Origin: Micromonospora matsumotoense
GTDB taxonomy: Bacteria > Actinomycetota > Actinomycetes > Mycobacteriales > Micromonosporaceae
Assembly (NCBI RefSeq): GCF_900091525.1
Contig: NZ_FMCU01000005.1
Span: 394,849 to 458,848 of the forward strand
Length of the DNA: 64,000 nucleotides
Direction: 5' to 3'
Made by a program: the position numbers and the translations under genes. Position 1 is the first letter of the stretch, and the number at the start of each line of letters is the position of its first letter. Under the pieces are notes generated by a model that was not told the DNA's origin, ran no database searches, and saw nothing but the letters and a program-made list of their open reading frames with translations. Below are positions 35,939 through 45,377 of the stretch, piece after piece.

Positions 35939-36108
35939 GACCGCAGCCCGCCCGTCCGAATCTGTCCGTCGATGACCGGACCTCATGAAATCATGTCCTT
36001 TCCCGGCGTCGATAGTCCCTGATCGACGGAGGTTGTCCCGGGTGCGGAAGAGGGCTGGACGGTGGACTCCGGGCGGCAGAGAGCCGTCATCCAGAGTCAG
36101 GAGAAACC

Positions 36109-36309
36109 ATGCGGCGCAGACCCGTCACCACCCGCCTCGCGTTCATCACCACCGCCTCGCTCTCGGTCGCCTCGGCGGTGGGCAGCGTCGCGGAGGCGGT
36201 TGCCACACATTTCCACTACGAGACCGGCGCGGCCGGTCACGCGGCGGCCGCCGTGATCGCGATCTGGGTCTTCGACAAGCTCAACAATCTCATCGACGAC
36301 AAGGAGTAG
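36109..36309 (+). CDS. Small two-helix membrane protein, divergent from NACHT operon
   Basis: 66 aa. A basic N-terminus (MRRRPVTTRL) is followed by a hydrophobic helix (AFITTASLSVASAVGSVAEA) and a second (GHAAAAVIAIWVFDKL), ending DDKE. AGGAG lies 5-9 bases before ATG 36109. It lies ~170 bp from the divergent HTH-L7/L12 gene. Small membrane proteins near NACHT/STAND genes can be membrane-disrupting effectors; that role here is a guess. A strong hairpin follows 130 bp downstream. Confidence 0.65.
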   Translation: MRRRPVTTRLAFITTASLSVASAVGSVAEAVATHFHYETGAAGHAAAAVIAIWVFDKLNNLIDDKE

Positions 36310-36649
36310 GCGGAAGATCGCCAGGGGTGGGGATTCATGCGTCAGGTGGCTCGGCTGTTGTCGGGTTCTCTGGCGATGGGTCGCGCGGGGTAGCAGCCCG
36401 CATAGCTCCGCTCGGACCTGTGGGTAACCCTGTTGCCAGAAGGGAGGCCAGGTCGCGGGTGACCGCGACTTGACCTCCCTTACAGGGTGTACGGCGGGCC
36501 CGCTCTATTCGAGCACCGTTACCGTCACAGCCCTGCCTGCGGTCCTGGCCTGAACCTCCGCTCGCTGCCGGGCCCGAGAGAACTGGCAGCCTCGCGTATT
36601 TGGACTGATGCGAGTTCCAAGACTCTCGGTCATGTCCGCGCTGGTGGTG
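36310..36649. other. Gap between small membrane gene and IS256-family element
   Basis: 340 bp. The only clear element is the hairpin at 36441-36480. No further gene seen. Confidence 0.4.
36441..36480 (+). terminator. Strong stem-loop downstream of small membrane gene
   Basis: 18-bp arms (AGGGAGGCCAGGTCGCGG with its 3' partner CCGCGACTTGACCTCCCT) pair with one mismatch and one G-U around a GTGA loop. It looks like an intrinsic terminator although the T-run is short. Confidence 0.65.
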
Positions 36650-37991
36650 TGAGAGACGGCCATCGCGTGATCCGGTCTGATGTTATGCGGCGATCGGTGT
36701 CGGGTCGGGCTGGTCGGTGGCGTGTTGGCCGGTGTTGATCGTGATAGTGCGGGCTTTGGTGAGGAGTTTCCAGGCCCATGTAGCGGCGTCCCTCGGCCCA
36801 TTCGTCGGTTTGTTCGGCCAGGATGGCGCCGACGAGGCGGATGATCGCCGCCCGGTTGGGGAAGATTCCGACGACGTCAGTGCGGTGGCGGATCTCCTTG
36901 TTCAGGCGTTCCTGCGGGTTGTTCGACCAGATCTGACGCCAGATCTCACGCGGGAAGCCGGTGAAGGCGAGGAGGTCGTCGCGGGCGGTGTCGAGGTGCT
37001 CGGCGGCGGCCGGGAACTTCGCCTCGATCGTGGTCACGACCCGCCGGAACTGGGCGTGGACGGCGTCGGCGTCGGGCTGGTCGAAGATCGTGCGGACCAG
37101 GGTGGCGATCCACGGCTACGCCGACTTCGGCACCTTCGTGAGCAGGTTGCGCAGGTAGTGGGTGCGGCACCGCTGCCAGGTCGCGCCCGGAAGGGCGGCG
37201 CCGATCGCGGCGACGAGGCCGGCGTGGGCGTCGGAGATGACCAACTGGACGCCGGACAGTCCGCGGGCCGTCAGTGACCGCAGGAACGCCAGCCATCCCG
37301 CGCCGTCCTCGTCCGAGGCGACGTCCACGCCCAAGACTTCACGCCCGCCGTCGGCGTTGACCCCGACCGCGACCAGGGCATGGACGTTGACGGTCCGGCC
37401 AGCCTCGCGGACCTTCATGGTCAGGGCGTCGGTCCACACGAACGTGTAGTGGGCGGCGTCCAGGGGCCGGTTGCGGAACGCCTCCACCTGCGCGTCGAGG
37501 TGGGCGGCCATCTCCGAGACCTGCGACTTCGACAGCTGCCGGATCCCGAGCTGCTCGACCAGCTTCTCCACCCGCCGGGTCGACACCCCCAGCAGATAAG
37601 ACGTCGCGACCACCGACACCAGGGCCTGCTCGGCCCGCCGCCGATGCGTCAGCAACCAGTCGGGAAAGTAGGAACCCTGCCGCAGCTTCGGGATCGCCAG
37701 GTCGATCGTGCCTGCGCGGGTGTCCCACTCCCGAGACCGGTAACCGTTGCGGGAGTTGACCCGCTCCTCATTGCGCTGCCCGTAACCGGCGCCGCAGATC
37801 GCGTCCGCCTCAGCGGACATCACCGCCTGCGCGAACGCCTTGATCATCGCCTGCAACACGTCCGGCGACGCGCCCTCGATCTGCTCGCGCAGCAGGTCAA
37901 CAGGGCTCACGCTCTCTGAAGCGGCCATTGCGTCCTCATCTCCTTCTCTGACTTGGTCGTCTTGAAGGATCGACGCGATGGCCGTCTCTCA
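36650..37991. mobile_element. IS256-family insertion sequence (decayed)
   Basis: Bounded by 19-bp perfect terminal inverted repeats, TGAGAGACGGCCATCGCGT at 36650-36668 and its complement at 37973-37991; total 1342 bp. The 8 bp outside each end differ (TGGTGGTG versus TCTACGCA), so there is no target duplication; one flank has been rearranged since insertion. The right end lies ~55 bp from the start of tRNA flank copy U2. Confidence 0.85.
36683..37928 (-). pseudogene. IS256-family transposase, amber stop plus frameshift
   Basis: Codons from 37928 give a typical mutator-type transposase (INSRNGYRSREWDTRAGT-like N-part, FVWTDALTMKVREAG with DDE residues, QLVISDAHAGL, QRCRTHYLRNLL). An in-frame TAG at 37115-37113 falls after VPKSA where homologues have a sense codon. 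The frame then continues correctly (WIATLVRTIFDQPDA to EGRRYMGLE). A one-base shift near 36770 moves the tail (LTKARTITINTGQHA...IAA) to another frame ending at 36683. Both lesions make it inactive unless suppressed. Confidence 0.85.
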
Positions 37992-38046
37992 TCTACGCAA
38001 CACCCCCAAAACGGGCAAGTCGTACATCGCTCCAGCGGATGCAACC

Positions 38047-38371
38047 CGGGGTGAGTGCTCCGTGCTCCCCTCGTGGCGACAGCCGGAGTGGGTATATAGG
38101 CGAGGCCTAGTTGATCTCCGATGATGTGCTCGGCGTGTGCTCGCCAGCGGATGCCAACCCGGGTCACCCGGTGCCGACGCGGGCCACCGCAGCCGCTCGT
38201 GGTCGCAAACGGGGGTTCGTGTGCTCGGGCTGTGGTCCTGGGCTGGGCGAACACGGGTCCGGGTGCTGCGGGTGAACGTGGGCTGCTCCCTGCCACCCCA
38301 GGTGAACCCGCAGGTCGCTAGACTAGGCGCTCGCGCCCTCGTAGCTCAGGGGATAGAGCATCGGTTTCCTA
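38047..38371 (+). repeat. tRNA-Arg upstream flank, copy U2
   Basis: Imperfect direct repeat of 668-994 running into an intact tRNA. The 5' limit is near the IS256 end. The alignment has small indels (for example CGGTGCCGACGCGGGCC versus CGGTACCAGCGCGGGTC), so the copies are clearly diverged. Confidence 0.85.
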
Positions 38372-38410
38372 AACCGTGTGTCGCAGGTTCGAATCCTGCC
38401 GGGGGCACCA
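38335..38410 (+). tRNA. tRNA-Arg (anticodon CCT)
   Basis: Full cloverleaf: acceptor GCCCTCG paired with CGGGGGC, discriminator A and encoded CCA (38408-38410); D arm GCTCAGGGGATAGAGC; anticodon loop TTCCTAA with anticodon CCT; T arm GCAGGTTCGAATCCTGC. One weak pair (T-T) closes the anticodon stem, where a consensus copy has a C-G pair. This is the only intact copy in the window, and the split copy implies it may be carried by, or rescued with, the inserted DNA. It reads AGG codons. Confidence 0.95.
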
Positions 38411-38417
38411 ACACAAG

Positions 38418-38446
38418 GCCCTGACCAGCAAGAAGCTGACCAGGGC
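38418..38446 (+). terminator. Hairpin after tRNA-Arg
   Basis: GCCCTGACCAGC and GCTGACCAGGGC pair at 10 of 12 positions around AAGAA, immediately after the tRNA. It differs from the GATGCCCCGGCC-type hairpins that follow the two 3' tRNA flank copies at 45033 and 47000. Confidence 0.6.
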
Positions 38447-38543
38447 GTTGATGTTTATCAATGCAGTTTTGAATCGCCCCCCGCAAACCCCTCGGTAACG
38501 CTGGTGGGCGATCGGGTTCTAGTACGGCAGCCGCCGTTCGGGA

Positions 38544-39664
38544 TCATGGCTGAAGTTCGAGGTTGAGGCGGCGTGTGTGATGGGCTCGTCGGGCTCGGGC
38601 TTGATGCCGTCGCCGCCAGCCTGACCAGTGCAAACGATGGGCGAGGTCGTTGATCGTGCGAATGATGCAGACGTTGATCAGCCGGCGGACCTCGTTGACG
38701 GTCAGCTTGATCAGTCCGGTGTCGGCCGGATTCTCGGCGGCATCAGCGGCGCAGATCGCCAGGACGGCGAGGGCGGCCAGGGCGAGAGTGGTGAACCGGT
38801 GCCAGGAGTCCCAGCGGCGGACCTGGTGCTGGTCCAGGCCGACCTGACTCTTGGCGGCCTGGAAGCTCTCCTCGATGCTCCAGCGGATCCCGGCGACCCG
38901 CACCAACTGGGCGAGGGTGGCCGGTCTCGGGGTCCAGCAGCGGTAGAAGGCCAGCTCACCGGTGGTGATGTTGCGGCGGATCAGGAGGCTGTGCCGGCCG
39001 CCGTCGTCGGGGTCGGCGTCGGTGCACACGTCATCGAGCCAGGCCCAGTCGTAGAAACGCGGCCCTTTCGACCCGGCGCCGGCTGAGCGGCGCTGCCACG
39101 CCGAGGCGGGCAGGTCAGCGGCGATCTGGTCGGCGCGGATGCGGGTCTTGCCGCCGTCGATCGGCACCAGGTGGCTGCGGGACACCGCCAAGACGTAGCC
39201 GATCTCGTGTTCACGCAGGCCAGCACGGAAGACACTGCTGTTGCCGTAAGCCTCGTCCGCGGCCACCCACGCCGCTGGCACCCCGGCGTCCAGCGCTGCG
39301 GTGACCATGTCAGCGGCCAACTCCGGCTGGTAGCGAACTCGACCGCGTCGGGCACGCCGGCAGCCTGGCAGCGATCCCGGTCAGCGGTCCACGACGCCGG
39401 CAGATACACCCGCCGGTCAATCAGCGTGTGCCCATCGGCGCCGGCGTACCCCAGGAACACCCCACCTGGCTGTTCTCAATCCGCCCCGCCGTGCCGGTGT
39501 ATTGGCGCTGCACCCCGACCGTGTGCACGCCCTTCTTCAGGTCACCGGTCTCGTCGACGGCCAGAACCGCGTCCGGGCCACCGCCCCCGGGTTGCCGGTC
39601 GGGTGCCCACCGCTCGGCGCTCCGTGCGCAGTAGCCGCGCCACGTGCGCGGCGCGTTTGTCCTG
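38544..39664 (-). pseudogene. IS701-type transposase remnant
   Basis: The C-terminal 258 residues are open (38544-39320: VAADEAYGNSSVFRAGLRE, GIRWSIEESFQAAKSQVGLD, RRLNLELQP). The N-part is spread over other frames ([34 protein letters not shown]), so it has at least two frameshifts and lacks its start. The remnant ends exactly where the trypsin-STAND gene stops, suggesting insertion at that gene's end. Confidence 0.8.
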
Positions 39665-42600
39665 TCAGCCGCAGGGCGGCTGCGTCGGGGTTCCGTCCGG
39701 CAGCAGTTCACGCTCAGCTCTTGTGTAGTCGCGGTCGGCAGCGGCACACAGGGCACGGAACTGGATTTCGGGGCGCAGGTCGAGGGTCTGTTCCACTCCA
39801 CTGATGACGACGGTCAGGTGGTCTCCTCGCAAGTACCCTCCTTCCCAGCCAGTTAGATGCAGGGTGTCGGAGTTGCTGGCATCGGCCAGGTCGTGGACCG
39901 TCACCTCGCCTCCGCTAATAGATGTGCCTTCGCGATAAGTGACGACGCGGTCTCCCTTGCTGATGCCAATCAGGGTGTCACCCCCTGGGACGGGCGCACT
40001 GCCGGCCAGTTGCTTTCGGCCATCGACGTCCCACACCCGTACCCCTCCGCGGCTGGTCTGCACCGCAAGACGTGAACCGCCCTCATCAAACACCATCGGG
40101 TTCTTGACGGAGAACGCCACGCTGATCGCGAGCCCCGACAGGGTCGCGATGTGCTGGGGGATCTGGAGGTCCCACAGCAGGATCTCGCCGGGGGCGGCAC
40201 CGCTGCGGGTGACCAGCGCGACCTGACCTGGGTGTTGCGGTCGGGCAATGAGTCGACCACTGTCGAAGACCGCACCGTTCTCGCGGGGGCCGGTCCAGGG
40301 CGCGGACTGGGCGAGGAATGGCCGGGTGAGCAGAGCTGCGTCGGCGGCATCGACCCGGGCGAGGCGGCCGTCAACGGTCGACAAAGCTATCTCGCTGCCC
40401 TCCAAGGCGACAATCATCTCCACCTCACCACCTCCGAGGCTCGGGTTATCGTCACTCGCCAGCGCCTTCGCCTCAGGTAGCACGTCATCGAGTGGCACCT
40501 TGTCGCGCAGATCCCGTACCGGGTAGGCCCCGACGAGGTTGCCCGTCATGGTCCACACCACGACCCGCTGCGAGTCCGCAGTCCAGGTGAGCTTCCAGGG
40601 CGTCCACCCGCCGGTCGGCGAAAGCGGCACCGACTGGCGGCGAGTGTCGACAGAGTCGACGACATCCAAGCTTCGCTCGCCGGCTATCGCCGTGAAACGC
40701 CGATCCGGGGAGACGCTGATGATGTCATCCCCCGTGTTCGTGGTGGCGAGGTGTCTGCTGTCGTATGGTTCGGCGCGCACCACCATCAGCGCGGTGCCGA
40801 GCGACGCAAGGACGACCAGACCACCGCCCTGGTGTGGTGCGGCCGCGAGGATGGGCTGGGAAAGGTCAGGCGCGCTGGGGACTCGGGCGTGATAGGCCTC
40901 CCCCGTGCTCAGGTCGATCAGGGTGTGCTCATCGTAGTGCCCCGCGGCAGAGGTATTGCCAGAGTCGCGTGGCAACAGGTAGTAACGGGAGGTGGTGTCT
41001 ATGGAGAAACCAGCGTCAGGGAGTTCGGTTCGATGGCCGGGGGTAGCTCCGAGGAACTGTGAGTAGTTGGTGTCACCGTTCTTCCGAACAAGGAGCTCGC
41101 CACCAGCCCCCAGCCAGACCTCGCTAATCAAGTTGGTCTTGGTGGTGGAGGTGTATCGCAACTGGGCGGTGCGGAAGTCCCTGATCTCGACCCGCTTGTT
41201 GTGGTCGGAGGTGTAACTGATCGTCACGACAAAGTTCGCGTCAGCAGTGAACGCCGCCTCGTTTGCTCCTCTCACCGGGACGAGCCCGTCCGGTACACGG
41301 ATTCGGGAACCGGACTCGGCCTCCCAGGCTTCTGCGAAGGCGACCCTAGAGTTGTTCTTCATCGTTAACAGCAACCGCTGGCTGTCGCTGCTGAAATCCA
41401 GATTGGCCTTCGAGACTCCGGCAATTTCGTGGGCCAAGGGCAGAAGCAGGGGGCGGGTGGGCTCGTCCAGTCGCCACAACCGCACCGCGCCGCCATCCGT
41501 CACGGCGAAGAAGCGGCCGTCCGGGCTGAGCGCGTTCCACTGGACCAGCCCCTCCGGGACGCCGCTCAGCTCGCGCGCTTGGGGCTTGCCTTGCACCGCT
41601 CCGGTAATCACTGTGTACCTGGAAAGGCCACCATCCTGCGTCGACCGCACCACCAGGACACGACCGTCCGGGGTGGCCCTCAGATCGGTGACTCGCCCCT
41701 GCCAGACCGACGGATAGCTGCCCAGCAGGTACTGCCCGCGTACGTACTGGGTCAGCAGGGCCTGCCGGCTCGCGGGAGTCTGCCAGGCATTCCAGGCGGC
41801 CAACGCGAGCTGCAGTGCGGTGCTGGGGTCATCGGCTGGGTGGTCCTCGGATGCCTGGGCAAGCAGGCCTGCGGCTTGGAGGCGGAGTTGCTGTTCGGCA
41901 CGTTGCAGTCCCTGCCAGGTGGAGAACGCCAGGACGAGGGAAATCACCGTGAGCACGGCAAGCGCTCCGATCGCCGCCCTGCGCACGCGAGTCCTGCGCC
42001 GGGAGTTCCGGTGGCTCAGCTGTATGTAGGCGTGCTCCTCGTCGGAGACGTCCTTCCGGTGCTGGTCCAGCTTGCGGTCTGCCTCCGCTAGGTCGACGCC
42101 GCTGAGGAGGCGCGCGGGGTCGTCCTTCTGAGCCTGCCAGCGGTGGAGGTCGGCGCGTAATTGCTCCTGCCATGCCCGGAAGTCCCGGGATTCCACGAGC
42201 CATCTTCGCAGGAGCGGCCAGAGCTCGGTCAGTGCTTCGTGCGCCAGGTCGACGATCTCCTCCTGTCCGGCACCTCCCGACGTGTGCGAGAGGACAAGGA
42301 GTTTCCCGGGTGTCAGCTCCCGGACCAGTCCAAGCAGCTCGGGGGCGAGATCTGCAGTACGGGCAGGCCTGCGGACGAAGGTGTAGTTGTCGCCGGGCCG
42401 GGCCAACTGCACGAACAGCCGTGGGGCGAGAGCCTGCTGTTCGCGCGTCAGCGCCGCGTAGACGCCGTCCGCATATGTGACGAGTGCCCCCGCGACGCCA
42501 CCCAGGTCGTCGTAGGCGGCATGGGTGAGCATCGAGCGGCTGCGACGCTGCCACAACTCGGTGAGGGCGAACTGGACCAACGGCATCCGCCCAGGCTCAT

Positions 42601-43918
42601 CGCCCGCGTCCGCGACGATCCTCTCTGGCAGTCCCGGTTCGAACCATAGCCCCGGCACGGCGTCAACGGGCGCGGTCACCGCGCGTTTCAAGTCGTCGGC
42701 GGCCAGCGGTGCGAGAAACTGCACAGCGTCGCTGACGAGGTGGGACGTGCCGGCCGTCACCAGCACGTTCAGAGAGTCGGGTCGCGCGGTGGCGATGACC
42801 CGTAGCACTGCCGCACCGGCCCGGCCCGCCAGACCGGAGAGCAGCCGGAAGAGCTCGGCTGCGTCCGCTGGTGTGTTGCGCGCGTACTCCTCAAGCTGGT
42901 CGACAAAGATAAGGTGATCGGCGCCCTGGCCGCGTGCTAGGACTCTGCCACGCAGTTCGGCGAGGATGTCCTCGGCACCTGCAAGAAGTCGCGCCAGTTC
43001 CTCGGCTCTGGTAAGCCGTTCGATCTCGCCGAGCCCCGGTTCCAGGATGTCGGTCAACGCCCGGGCGAGAATGGCGGTCGCGCGAGCGCCCGGAACGGGC
43101 CGCAGCTCGGACGCACTCATGCCTTCGCCTCGTAGCCGGGGCAGCACGCCGGCCCGTACGAGGGAGGACTTCCCGCATCCCGATGGCCCCACCACCAGCG
43201 TCATCGATCCCCGACGAACGGCCTCGTGTAGACGGGTGGTGTCGTTCTCGCGACCGTGGAAGAACTCCGCATCTTCCTCGGCGAATGCCGACAGCCCCTG
43301 GAATGGGCAACGCGAGGGCATCATCTGCTCGTCAATCAGGTCAGCCGACGGCAGCAGATAGGCGGTGCTCGCGCCTCGGTGTACGGCGACCGTCATCCCG
43401 ACGACCCCGCCCTGCACGTCGTCCCACACCGGGGATCCGCTGAACCCTTCCGCGACACGCGGCCCGGGCGGGTTCGCCTCCATCTGCAGCAAGCCCAGGC
43501 CGTCCTCAGCCCGCAACGTGCCCGACACCCACATGCCATGATCAGCACCAACCGGGTAGCCGAACACCCGGAACGAATGATCCCAGACGCCGGTCCCATC
43601 GACGAGCCCCGCCGGCCGCGCACCGTCGACGGGCGCATCGAGCCGCAGTAGGGCGACATCAGCTCCCCCGTGACGCCACGAGACCACACTCGCACGCGCC
43701 GAGGGACGGGCAGGAAGCAACGGGAAGTCGAGGTCCACCCACCCACGGGGTGCCTCTTCCACGGAAGCCGGAAGGCCGAACACCTGCGCAACGACGTGAG
43801 CGCAGGTACACACCACGTCCGCAGCTATGAGGAAACCTGCACCGATCACCTCGCCCTTGGCCAGGCGTATCCGCACCTGCGAAGCCTGCAGGCTATCGCT
43901 CCGCCGCTCTACGGCCAC
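39665..43918 (-). CDS. Trypsin-STAND NTPase-WD40-type conflict protein
   Basis: 1417 aa from GTG 43918 (GGAGGAAGG seven bases upstream). The order is: a trypsin-like protease with His in TCAHVV (~41), Asp in ADVALLRL (~87) and Ser in GFSGSPVW (~162); an nSTAND1 module CPFQGLSAF then Walker [12 protein letters not shown] (~244-251) and FVDQLEEY; a winged-helix/coiled region; one transmembrane helix near 640-665; and ~700 residues of WD40-like beta repeats ([34 protein letters not shown]). Sensor repeats plus NTPase switch plus protease effector is a predicted abortive-infection architecture. The next upstream gene encodes Trypco1. Confidence 0.9.
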   Translation of the reverse strand: MAVERRSDSLQASQVRIRLAKGEVIGAGFLIAADVVCTCAHVVAQVFGLPASVEEAPRGWVDLDFPLLPARPSARASVVSWRHGGADVALLRLDAPVDGARPAGLVDGTGVWDHSFRVFGYPVGADHGMWVSGTLRAEDGLGLLQMEANPPGPRVAEGFSGSPVWDDVQGGVVGMTVAVHRGASTAYLLPSADLIDEQMMPSRCPFQGLSAFAEEDAEFFHGRENDTTRLHEAVRRGSMTLVVGPSGCGKSSLVRAGVLPRLRGEGMSASELRPVPGARATAILARALTDILEPGLGEIERLTRAEELARLLAGAEDILAELRGRVLARGQGADHLIFVDQLEEYARNTPADAAELFRLLSGLAGRAGAAVLRVIATARPDSLNVLVTAGTSHLVSDAVQFLAPLAADDLKRAVTAPVDAVPGLWFEPGLPERIVADAGDEPGRMPLVQFALTELWQRRSRSMLTHAAYDDLGGVAGALVTYADGVYAALTREQQALAPRLFVQLARPGDNYTFVRRPARTADLAPELLGLVRELTPGKLLVLSHTSGGAGQEEIVDLAHEALTELWPLLRRWLVESRDFRAWQEQLRADLHRWQAQKDDPARLLSGVDLAEADRKLDQHRKDVSDEEHAYIQLSHRNSRRRTRVRRAAIGALAVLTVISLVLAFSTWQGLQRAEQQLRLQAAGLLAQASEDHPADDPSTALQLALAAWNAWQTPASRQALLTQYVRGQYLLGSYPSVWQGRVTDLRATPDGRVLVVRSTQDGGLSRYTVITGAVQGKPQARELSGVPEGLVQWNALSPDGRFFAVTDGGAVRLWRLDEPTRPLLLPLAHEIAGVSKANLDFSSDSQRLLLTMKNNSRVAFAEAWEAESGSRIRVPDGLVPVRGANEAAFTADANFVVTISYTSDHNKRVEIRDFRTAQLRYTSTTKTNLISEVWLGAGGELLVRKNGDTNYSQFLGATPGHRTELPDAGFSIDTTSRYYLLPRDSGNTSAAGHYDEHTLIDLSTGEAYHARVPSAPDLSQPILAAAPHQGGGLVVLASLGTALMVVRAEPYDSRHLATTNTGDDIISVSPDRRFTAIAGERSLDVVDSVDTRRQSVPLSPTGGWTPWKLTWTADSQRVVVWTMTGNLVGAYPVRDLRDKVPLDDVLPEAKALASDDNPSLGGGEVEMIVALEGSEIALSTVDGRLARVDAADAALLTRPFLAQSAPWTGPRENGAVFDSGRLIARPQHPGQVALVTRSGAAPGEILLWDLQIPQHIATLSGLAISVAFSVKNPMVFDEGGSRLAVQTSRGGVRVWDVDGRKQLAGSAPVPGGDTLIGISKGDRVVTYREGTSISGGEVTVHDLADASNSDTLHLTGWEGGYLRGDHLTVVISGVEQTLDLRPEIQFRALCAAADRDYTRAERELLPDGTPTQPPCG

Positions 43919-44063
43919 GGCCCCGCCTTCCTTCCTCCCGTTTTCACACAATGCATCCGACTCTCCCTGCCACAACGACATACAAACCCGCACTCAACGC
44001 CCAGTCGCCGGCGAGTGCCCGCCGCGCTCACCGAACTGACCGGAGCGATTGCTACCAGCCAGC

Positions 44064-44414
44064 TCACTCGCCATCGGCCGATCCCAACGGTGCGACCTCG
44101 TTCCGTTGCCACTCGAACAGAACCTTTATTTGTCCCTCGACTCCGGTCTCAGCCAACACCAACTTGCCCTTGGCAGTAACTTTGACACCCAACTCGATAG
44201 CCACCCGATCGGGCGGGTGCGCCTGATTCAATGCCTGCCGGGCAACCGCAGCGGCAATCATGCGAAACTGAGCAAGGGATTCCTCGAATGAATCGGTCAA
44301 GCGACCTACCACGTCGCTTGCTCGACCTGCCGAAACGATCCCCTCCACCTGCTCGGTCACTTCAGCGAGCACAACCGAACCGTCCGGAAGCGGCACTTCG
44401 ACATAAAACGACAT
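44064..44414 (-). CDS. Trypco1 (CU044_2847) family protein
   Basis: 116 aa beginning MSFYVEVPLPDGSVVLAEV, then a helical middle (DSFEESLAQFRMIAAAVARQ), and the family's ELGVKVTAKGKLVLAE and GQIKVLFEW end. This trypsin-co-occurring domain is small and usually found beside trypsin-STAND genes, as here (~145 bp upstream of the giant gene). It is likely a target, inhibitor or adaptor of the protease. Start ATG 44414 has GGAGGG nine bases upstream. Confidence 0.88.
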   Translation of the reverse strand: MSFYVEVPLPDGSVVLAEVTEQVEGIVSAGRASDVVGRLTDSFEESLAQFRMIAAAVARQALNQAHPPDRVAIELGVKVTAKGKLVLAETGVEGQIKVLFEWQRNEVAPLGSADGE

Positions 44415-44915
44415 CTGATCAAGTCCCTCCGATGGTCACCCAGTGCCCAAAAATCCAACGATACGAGGGACCGTCAACTGACGGCTGACCTCGATGCGAA
44501 GCCGACCGCCGCGCCCACGAGCGACACGCCATCACGGAGCAGACCCCACCCCGACATCACTCACCGCCACATTGGTTCCTGTAATATCGGACCAGGAAAC
44601 TGTTTCCGGAGGTCCTCCGAGTTCGCGCGAACCGCTCGTTCCCAAGCGGCTTCGCCGAAGGCGGGCCACACGTCCCGCCGCCACGCCAACCGAGGTCATC
44701 ATCGCGGACACGAGGCTGGAGTTCGACCGGGCGACGGACCTCTGCCAGCTGAGGCCCGGTCACCAGACACGGAAAGACCCCCGTTTACCCCCGGAAACCC
44801 CCGCTAAAGGCTGACCGTCAGCGACAAGTGGTGATCAGCACGCAGCGGCGTTGGCGCAGCTCAGCGCAAGACATTGGCCATCAGTGACAAGCTCGGTGCC
44901 GTAGGGGTCGACAAC
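44415..44915. other. Gap between Trypco1 gene and tRNA 3' fragment
   Basis: About 500 bp without a convincing gene; plus-strand frame 44494-44814 is Pro/Arg-rich and lacks a ribosome site. It contains the Trypco1 promoter. The right edge is the element-side junction of the tRNA 3' half. Confidence 0.4.
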
Positions 44916-44949
44916 CCGTGTGTCGCAGGTTCGAATCCTACCGGGGGCA
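44914..44949 (+). pseudogene. 3' half of tRNA-Arg(CCU)
   Basis: From the anticodon-loop A through CCGTGTGTCGCAGG, the T loop TTCGAATCCT and acceptor CGGGGGCA it matches the intact tRNA with two changes (position 44915, and ACC for GCC at 44940). It lacks the 5' half and the encoded CCA. It is the precise complement of the 5' half at 957-994, so the two look like the ends of one interrupted tRNA gene. Confidence 0.85.
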
Positions 44950-45092
44950 CGTCACAGAACTGCAAACGCGCAACGCGACCGGTCAGTCACTGATCGTGGA
45001 AGCCAGTTTCGGGCTCGAGTAGACGATTCAATGATGCCCCGGCCGCTCGGCCGGGGCATCGCACGTTGGCTCGATATACGAGCGCCGAACGC
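44941..45092 (+). repeat. tRNA-Arg downstream flank, copy D1
   Basis: About 152 bp repeated at 46909-47059 with ~15% differences. Both begin CCGGGGGCACGTCACAGAAC (last bases of the tRNA) and include a terminator hairpin. The pair frames a 2-kb cassette. Confidence 0.85.
45033..45060 (+). terminator. Terminator hairpin in D1
   Basis: 13-bp perfect arms (GATGCCCCGGCCG and its complement) with a two-base spacer: the original terminator of the tRNA-Arg gene by position. Confidence 0.75.
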
Positions 45093-45377
45093 TTCCGGAT
45101 CGTGGCTTCCCCTGCGGTCGATGGCCGCGTCCACATCCCTGGGCTCGCGACAGCAGTTGAGGTCGCCGATCCGCGTCCAGAGTCAAGGTCGACGGCTCGG
45201 GATCGTCGCCCTCGGCTGTCGAGTCGCCCCTGCCGCCGAGGTCACCGGCCGAGTGTCAACCATCGGCGTAACCGCTGACCGGGTTGCCAGTAGCGCCGGG
45301 AGTCGCCCCCGTGGGTCCGGCAGCTATCGTCAGAAAGTTGTTGGAACAGATCGGCAAGTAAGCGTCGTGAGGTAGAC
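45093..45377. promoter_or_regulatory. Upstream region of sigma-like gene
   Basis: 285 bp with no gene. It must hold the promoter of the 45378 operon; no clear consensus boxes recognised. Confidence 0.35.
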
